64,000 nt of DNA. It comes from Annulohypoxylon bovei var. microspora (lineage: Eukaryota; Ascomycota; Sordariomycetes; Xylariales; Hypoxylaceae). Each line of letters begins with the position of its first letter. The stretch's first letter is position 1. The notes below the pieces were generated by a model. It was not told the origin of the DNA, did not search any database, and saw only the letters and a list, made by a program, of their open reading frames with translations. Where the stretch lies: the NCBI GenBank assembly GCA_022836615.1, contig MU405368.1, positions 1 to 64,000 on the forward strand. The letters run 5' to 3'. Shown one piece after another: positions 57,651 to 64,000 of the stretch. Position numbers and translations under genes: made by a program.

Positions 57651-58482
57651 CTATTTTTGCCCTAGGAAGAGGATGGAGCCGAGCAGGCGCAGAAGCCAGC
57701 TATTAGGAGGTGCCCCTTTCTCCTCGACCTGGGCAGTCTTCGGGTGAGTCATCGCCCAGAGCTCGAGCTTCTCTGCTTCGCCATCTACCTGTATGATGAA
57801 CGAGCCACAGTCGGCGAAGCTAAGCTCTTCGTAGAGACATCTCCCCATGGGACTCGCTAGAACCGTAGTGCATATAGAACTCTGCGACGCGCGCTCTAGA
57901 CCCCACCGACACAGCCTCGTTCCCGCACCTCTGCGCCGAAAAGCCGGGCGGGTGGCGAGCAGCCATAGGTGAATCTGGTTCTTGCCGTGCTCGCTAAAGT
58001 ACAACTCGAAAGCTTCGCTCATCCGCTCCTTAAACTTCCTGAAGTGAGTCGGGTTCGCATCCTTCCGCCGGCATCGCTCTTTTGGGTCGTCGGGGATTCC
58101 AAGATCTAGGTATACGGGGTCAGCCATCGCTTCGCCGTGACGCCGGCCTCTCATAGCTTCGCGCTCTCGAGTTCTTCTTACCGCTTCCCCGGTGAGCTTT
58201 ACTAATGGAGACGTCCCAGACGGACAGCGCAACAGCCTTATCGTCATTGTCACTCGCCGTGACGATAATTACTTCATACTTATCAGGTTGCTCGAGGTAT
58301 TCTCTATATTCCTGCACTACCCATCTGCGATTGTCCTCTGGATATCTTTGTCTGTAAGGAAATCTATAGTCGAACTCTGGGTCGTCTGGGAATCCTTCCT
58401 GGGCTACGGTCGCGATATCTTCTAGATCGTCCGAGGTCGCTGCACGCACGGCCAATCGCGTATCGGGCGGAAAATCCCCCAT
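57651..58482 (-). CDS. GNAT-family N-acetyltransferase
   Basis: Two exons, 58182-58482 and 57651-58105 (76-nt intron), 251 residues. The N-terminus LAVRAATSDDLEDIATVAQEGF is the usual GNAT strand 1-helix 1. KYEVIIVTASDNDDKAVALSVWDV gives strands 2-4 with the Trp common in fungal members. The acetyl-CoA loop is LLATRPAFRRRGAGTRLCRWGLE (Arg-x-x-Gly-x-Gly/Ala type), followed by a late strand YEELSFADCGSF. It should transfer an acetyl group to a small amine or protein; the substrate is unknown. Divergent from the Zn2Cys6 gene at 59156 with 673 bp between. Confidence 0.86.
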
Positions 58483-59155
58483 GGTCTGCGGAATAATTCA
58501 AGGTGGCAAGGTGGATTAGGTAGAGCCTCGTTGGGCAATAAAAAGACGTCTGTGCTGGGACCATGTCGAATCTTGCCACGTCCTTATTAAAGATTCGCTT
58601 AGCTGCCCTTCTACGCAGGGCTGCCCATGCCGTCCATGGAATACCTGCTACCTGCCACAGACAACAGCATACGACAACATCCCCTTCTGGCACCGACTCC
58701 CCTTTTCGGCAATCGGAAGACGCTGCGGGGAAATCCAGGTGCATTGGTTATAGACCAGAATATTATACATCATACCAGCCGTCGATATATGCAGATATAT
58801 GCAGATATATGCAGGTATAATGTAAGATAGTCAAGATGGTCAGATGTGCCGCACAGTCCGAAGCCAGCCACGGTCGGGTCGGAGGGGGGAGGGGACAGCG
58901 TCTATCGACCTCTTTACGGCCACCGAGAGGTCGATGACCCGTTACTTATCACCGACCGTGACCAATGGACTTTTCGAGGCCGCCATGCGTGCTTAGCATG
59001 CACGCAGCCTCATCGAGACGCATCCGTGGATTTATCATTAAAAAACAGTGCGCCGAACCCGTTCCCCATGCTACAACACCCGTCATCAGTCCATAACTAT
59101 CTCCACATACTTGCCCTTCCCGCTCTCACATCCGGATTATCGTGAAGCTGGGAAT
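58483..59155. other. Divergent promoter region
   Basis: 673 bp between the acetyltransferase (-) and the Zn2Cys6 gene (+). It holds three perfect copies of GATATATGCA at 58784-58813. Nothing coding seen. Confidence 0.55.
58784..58813. repeat. 10-bp tandem repeat x3
   Basis: GATATATGCA three times in the divergent promoter region. Confidence 0.85.
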
Positions 59156-61311
59156 ATGGCTTCCCTCGATCATTGGGAGCTCTCCGCGGCGTCTACGTTT
59201 TCGTCGCCGTCGGGGAGCGACGATACATACTATTCGAACCCGTCCCCCGTCGTAAATCCCTCAGTGATCGGCTCTACGTCAGCCATGTCTTATTTGGGAA
59301 ATGGACACCCCCACGTGATCCATAAGGTAGGAGAATCAAGCCGCAGCCTAGACGTGAATTGGCGTCCGCAAGTGTATCCCAGGAGCGATCATGCAACTCT
59401 ACCCGGGATAGATCAGGACCGGTCCATTGACGGGCCATGCCGCAGAGATCCAGGGGAGCTCATAATCGTCCCATACAAGGGTCCGAAAGCGAAGGCAAAA
59501 AGAAAACCAACGTGCCACCGCGCTTACCGCGTAGATGCCCTCGTCAATGACAAGGTTGGTAGTCCACGTAGCCGCCAAGCATACCGCCCGCAAATCCCGG
59601 CTAACAGCACGCTACCTAGAATCCGAAGTCTGAGTTCAAGCGTGACAAGAATGGCCTGTTCCAGGGATCCTTTCGCACCTTCGGGGCCAGCGAGAGGATC
59701 CGTTCCGACCTGAATGTGGGATCCCGATCCAATACCGCCATCACTAGAGAATATGGCGCCTGCGGGAGGTGCCAGCAGCAGAAGTTGAGAGTACGTCTAC
59801 CTACCTACGTAACTACCTACGTAACTACCTCCGGCCACTCGCCAGCCGCCCCCGGTTACTCATCGGTCGCTTATTGGGTATTACACAGTGTAACATGTCG
59901 AGGGACCCGTTCGTGCCGTGCGAGCGATGTTCTAAGGTGTCTCACCGGTTTCTGAAAACGCCTTGCATACGCGTAAGACTCCGCAGTCTGCATCTACACC
60001 GGCGAGGTGGGCGAATCAAGGAGATCCCCAAGATTGTTCAGCTGACGGTTAACCTGCTTCTAGGCTCAACCCTCAACAACCACCTCGAAAGTTGGACCGC
60101 CGTCCAGGATCGCCTTCTCAAGAGGTGTCCCGTCCAAAGCGGCGACGAGGGGTCAAGGCCATTGGCGGTTCTCATCACCCAGGACCAGGGGATTGAGATT
60201 CCCGTCACGATCAGGAGGTTCGCGCCACGCTCGGCAGATACCATCAGTTGGAAATGGCGGGACAAGACCTCTCGGGAGAGGGTAATGGAGATGCCCCCTT
60301 TCTACATCAGCAACGTGGAAGAGGCCACCTGGAACATGAGGAATGCCGTATCGTCTATGAAAGAAGAGTATATCAATTGTCTGCTCGGGGTCGCGAACCC
60401 TATCATCAGAAAGACGTTCGAGGCGGCGTTTCGGTATCTGGAGGTCTCTGGCGTATGTGTCCCTTCTCCCCTCTCCCCTTTCCCTACGCTACCGCGTCCC
60501 GTCGTGGTAACAAATATCGCAGAGCAGCCTCGTGCTGAATTGCCTCATGTACTGGGTCGCGACGCGATTTATCGAGAAGCCGTGGCGAATATGTAGCAGC
60601 CTCCCCGGCTTCGAGCCCCCGTATGATCCTTACGATCCATATGACCCCGACGAGATGCGATGTCCCTTTAGCGGGATCGTTCCCGTCACCCCGGTAATGG
60701 ACACGCAGATCGACGACATAGCTATCAGGTCCATCCTCGGCCCCCTCGAGAAGAGGATACTAAACGAGCTGAACCAAAAGATTCACGAGAAGAAGCGGCA
60801 GAATTGGTTCGACATCTACCTCGCCACATTCATCCTCATGAACAACTTCGAGTTCGTCTTTACAGACGTCGTCGACTATACCGGCCGTCACGGGCTGAAG
60901 GTAAGTTTCCCGCAACCCCTCCCGTAACCCCTTCCGCAACCTGCTTCCTCCTAACGTCAACAGCCATCTTCTACCGGCGCACGTTCGCTTAGCAAGGGGT
61001 ACTTCCACGCTTGCAAGACCATGCTCGTCTATTTTCGTTTCGCTTGTAACGGCCACGCGCCACTAGCGCTCTCGTGGCAAGAGCCGATCACGCCGATCGA
61101 CGGTTTGACATTTGATCAGCAGGAATACCTCAAAGATATCAAAAAGGACGTCGACCGGCAGAGGAAATCACTGGAGGGCTGGCGGGACGGCTCGGTATAT
61201 AGCACGCCCTTGTACCTATGCTACCAAGTCTTAGCCGAAGACTGGAGTCCTACTGTCGAGAATGCCGAACCGCTCGACAACTTCACCGAGGAAGACTTTC
61301 TAACCTCTTAA
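59156..61311 (+). CDS. C6 zinc-cluster protein, five exons
   Basis: Exons 59156-59554, 59620-59790, 59889-60452, 60523-60900 and 60964-61311, all phase 0; 619 residues. Residues 1-170 are Ser/Pro-rich with a basic patch (KGPKAKAKRKP). The cluster is formed over an exon border: YGACGRCQQQKLR joins CNMSRDPFVPCERC, giving Cys181, 184, 191, 201, 204 and 216 (C-x2-C-x6-C-x9-C-x2-C-x11-C). The longer fourth and sixth spacings occur in a group of fungal C6 proteins of unknown role. The C-terminal part has conserved-looking helices (ILNELNQKIHEKKRQNWFDI, YLATFILMNNFEF, GYFHACKTMLVYF) but no Fungal_trans motif that I recognise. Probably a nuclear regulator. Confidence 0.83.
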
Positions 61312-61914
61312 CACCCCGTCATATCTAGCGGCTAGTGGGCGTAGCAGTCCGCCACATACTAGTACCTGCCCAGGTAGGTACCTAGGTAGATATATACCTA
61401 GGTGGGTAGTCACTGTCGCTAGGCTAGATACCGCGTGCTATATGTTGCTCTTGAACTTGAAACCGCCGAGGTAATTCTGCGATGTCATCGCGCCGGTCTA
61501 AATATTACAATTGCAGTCGTAGTGCACGGCTAATTAACCTCGGAGACGGAGAGACAGGAATCGAAGGTTCAGCTGAGGGGCATTTAGTCGCATAATATCT
61601 CGGTTCAATAAAGACAGAAGTAGGGGACAATTAAGCTTCCTGGATTAGGCGTCCTGGAGGGGATTAGGTACGAAGAGTTCTCATGCCTGGGTACCTATTC
61701 ACAAGTAGAGGATGATGAAAACTCGAAGAATTCGGGGAAAGGAGTATTCACCACCTTCATAAATAGTCAAAGGTACCTACGTACAGTCTTCACCCCCCTC
61801 TGGCGAGCCGAACTCTGCTCTGGTGTGAGCCAAACTCTGCGCAGGCCGTCCCTTTCCCTAAGTACCTACCTAGGTAACCTAGTAGTCTTACGAACACGCG
61901 ATCATGGAAAGACT
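61312..61914. other. Intergenic, convergent
   Basis: 603 bp between the Zn2Cys6 gene (+) and GlnRS (-). TACCTAGGTAGG motifs lie at 61366-61412 and 61861-61880. A plus-strand open frame starting here is the antisense shadow of GlnRS. Confidence 0.55.
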
Positions 61915-64000
61915 TCAGTTCTTTCCTACGTCTTCTTTAAGCGCTACGATCCTATTAAGGATGATACGGTCGTCGGTAGAGTCGGAATCCAGCGCGAAAT
62001 ATGCAATGCGCATAGCCTGGAAGCGGACGCTTTCGGGACCACCCTTGCCGAGCTCGCTCTCACCTGCTGCTTCCGGCCACGGAGCCCTCTTCTTGACCTC
62101 GTCGAACCCGGATTCTATCAGGGCGTCCGGATAGATCACTTCGCTTTCCGGATTGACGTCGTTCAAGAAACCCCCGGAGGCATCATTGGGGTTGTCAGAC
62201 TTGAACAGGGAGTTGTAAATCCGGACTTCTGCCCTTCGCGTACCCGCCGCTTCGGTCGAGACCCATTGGATATAGGCCTTGGGCTTCTTCGTCTCCTTGT
62301 CAAAGACGGCTCGAATTTCGGTAACCTTGCCGGTCTCGTCGTCCTTCGTGAACGAGGTTGCTCTGATGGGGTACGGCGCCTGGAGGAGTCCGACGGTCTA
62401 GGTTACGAGAGTCAGAGACGGTCACGCGACGGGTTAGTAAGAGGTAGCACAGATTCTTACCTTTCCCGGAGCGAGGCGGAAGAACGACGGGTCCGCTTCC
62501 TCCCTGAAGTCCGAGCGATCAATATAAACAGTCTTGGTGAATTTAACATCGTGGGAGCCCATCTTAGGCTCCTTCGGGCTAAACGGAAGCGTGATGGTTC
62601 TCCCATCTAGATCATCCGCATCTTCGATAACCACGGGGACGGGATCTAAGACGAGCATCAGTCGCGGAACTGTACGTTCCAGGTATTTGCGGATAGCCTG
62701 GTCAAATCGCTTGATCTCGATGACGGAGTTAGCAGTGGTGACACCTAGTTCGTTTACGAACTCCAGGATAGCACCAGGAGGGACGCCTCGGCGCTTGATC
62801 CCGATCAGCGTGTAAAGGCGAGGGTCGTTCCATCCTCGTACAATCTTCTCTTCGACAAGCTTCAGGATCTTTCGCTTGGAAAGTATTGTACCAGTAATTG
62901 AAAGTCGGCCATATTCTCTATAGACGTATTAGTACGTTACTCACTACACCTTTCCTTTTTCTTTCGACGCAAAACGTACCGCTGCATCGGTTCGTAAACC
63001 CCGAGGGTCTTGTTCAACCATTCATAGCTAACTCGACTTTGGACTGAGGCATAAGAGTCAGCGGGTGTTATCGTATGGAGTGAGAACCTTAGGTTCGGTA
63101 TGTAGCTATCTAGGGAATACGTACCAAATTCTGTAGTGCAGAGAGAATGTGTCTAATCAACGCGTTATTAAATTAAGTCAACTCGTGATCGGCATATTTT
63201 GATACTTACGATGCCCTCGAACGAGTCGCAAAGACAATGTGTGAAATCATAAGTCGGGTAAATCTTCCAGGCATCACCAGTACGATAATGCGGTTTCTAA
63301 ACCCAAAATATTAGCGATCAGCGATCAGCGATCAGCGATCGGCCATGTGATCATGGTGTTGACAAGCCCCCGAACACTCACATCGAGAACTCTGTAAGCG
63401 GCAAGGTCCCACATCTGCGGGTTGCCGTCCGTGATACTGGATCCCGTTAGCTTTTCCATCTAGCGCCGCCACGTCCTCGTCCTCGACAAATAACTTACTC
63501 TATACAAACGTCAGCACAATTCAAGGAGTATGTAATCTATAGCCGATTTAATAGACAAACCTTGCTTCATCCTAAGGAAAGCTTCCTGAGGTTTATAACG
63601 TCCATCTCTCATATCTCTGAACTTCTTCAGATTCTCCTCGACCGGCTGCTCTGCGTGCTTACAACGGTAGCGTGGGCCAGCAGTACCCTTCTCACCTCCG
63701 CGCTGGAGCTTAATCTCGGTGTCGCCGCACTGGCACACGTACGCCTTCTCGAGTCCTATCAGCTTCTCGGCGAGATCGTAGAGCTTCTGGAAGTTGTCGG
63801 ACGAGTAGGTGATCTTGTAAGGCTTGAAGCCAAGCCACTCTATCATCTCTAGGATGGCATCGAAGTACACCTGCTCCTCGGCTTCGGGGTTCGTATCGTC
63901 GTAGCTGCAGATAGGAGTTATGTCAGCCACGGCGATGGCGCATATCGTCTACGGCTTCATATGTTCGCCATCCTTACCGAAGATAACATTCACCTCCGTG
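61915..64000 (-). CDS. GLN4: Glutaminyl-tRNA synthetase, cytosolic (partial, 5' end beyond window)
   Basis: Class I synthetase that charges tRNA-Gln. Exons in the window: 63978-64000, 63561-63904, 63499 (one nucleotide), 63382-63436, 63210-63296, 63125-63152, 62980-63043, 62461-62917 and 61915-62397; 513 residues plus stop. Joined landmarks: GGECYLRYDDTNPE, FLRMKQDITDGNPQMWDLAA, RTGDAWKIYPTYDFTHCLCD, THSLCTTEF, GRLSITGTILSKRKIL (KMSKS-like loop), RGWNDPRLYTL, RRRGVPPG, then the beta-barrel anticodon region (IDRSDFREEAD, NSLFKSDNPNDASGGFL, VIYPDALIESGF, MRIAYFALDSDST and ILNRIVALKED). The colinear match to yeast Gln4 favours GlnRS over GluRS. The HIGH motif and N-terminal domain lie past position 64000. 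The intron at 63297-63381 carries four copies of AGCGATC. Confidence 0.92.
63313..63340. repeat. 7-bp tandem repeat x4 in GlnRS intron
   Basis: AGCGATC four times within the intron 63297-63381. Confidence 0.85.

Noticed and set aside
61825..62610. Plus-strand frame of 261 codons
   Set aside because: Antisense to GlnRS exons, whose protein is clearly recognisable.
1..64000. tRNA, rRNA, CRISPR arrays
   Set aside because: I looked for tRNA T-loop/A-box patterns and regularly spaced repeats and found nothing convincing; CRISPR is not expected in a fungus. A tRNA scan would settle the tRNA question.

Overview
The window is nuclear DNA of a filamentous ascomycete (Pezizomycotina, most likely Sordariomycetes). 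Evidence: short introns of about 45-100 nt with GTAAGT-like donors and CTAAC/CTGAC branch sites, three Zn2Cys6 regulators, an RNA-silencing polymerase, fungal MFS transporters, and intergenic DNA dotted with TAGGTAGGTACCTACC-type repeats. Class level is inference. Exon structures were read by eye: every multi-exon model was joined at GT-AG borders and summed to a whole number of codons, but none has been checked against RNA or a database.

Layout. 0.5-5.5 kb: a DHA2-type MFS efflux gene (-) divergent from an EthD-like/alpha-beta-hydrolase fusion (+), a possible catabolic or metabolite pair. 8.4-11.7 kb: a small unknown ORF and a DUF1479 protein (+). 12.3-16.7 kb: a small unknown gene and an RNA-dependent RNA polymerase (-). 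18.3-19.9 kb: a Golgi-type glycosyltransferase with a PAN/Apple-like tail, broken by an in-frame TAG. 20.2-25.3 kb: a small hydrophilic protein and a large Zn2Cys6 factor (-). 28.2-30.4 kb: a second Zn2Cys6 factor, its finger assembled from very small exons. 33.9-35.5 kb: a single-pass surface protein with three cysteine modules. 36.4-38.0 kb: an FHS-type sugar/H+ symporter (-). 40.3-41.0 kb: a secreted CVNH protein (-). 42.6-45.9 kb: mitochondrial phosphate carrier and an SDR (+). 46.1-48.6 kb: an LRR protein (-). 49.0-49.7 kb: a 697-bp hAT-like non-autonomous transposon. 49.7-52.2 kb: a 12-exon MFS transporter (-), divergent from a TauD-type dioxygenase (53.5-55.0 kb, +). 57.7-61.3 kb: a GNAT acetyltransferase (-) divergent from a third Zn2Cys6 factor (+). 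61.9-64.0 kb: the 3' two-thirds of glutaminyl-tRNA synthetase (-), running off the right edge.

Most of the window is a normal mix of housekeeping genes (phosphate carrier, GlnRS), regulators and transporters rather than one dedicated cluster. The most unusual signals are an apparent one-nucleotide exon in the GlnRS gene, 13-nt and 10-nt exons building a zinc cluster, the hAT-like element with perfect 8-bp target-site duplication and an exon-like captured segment, and a RIP-type nonsense change in the glycosyltransferase.
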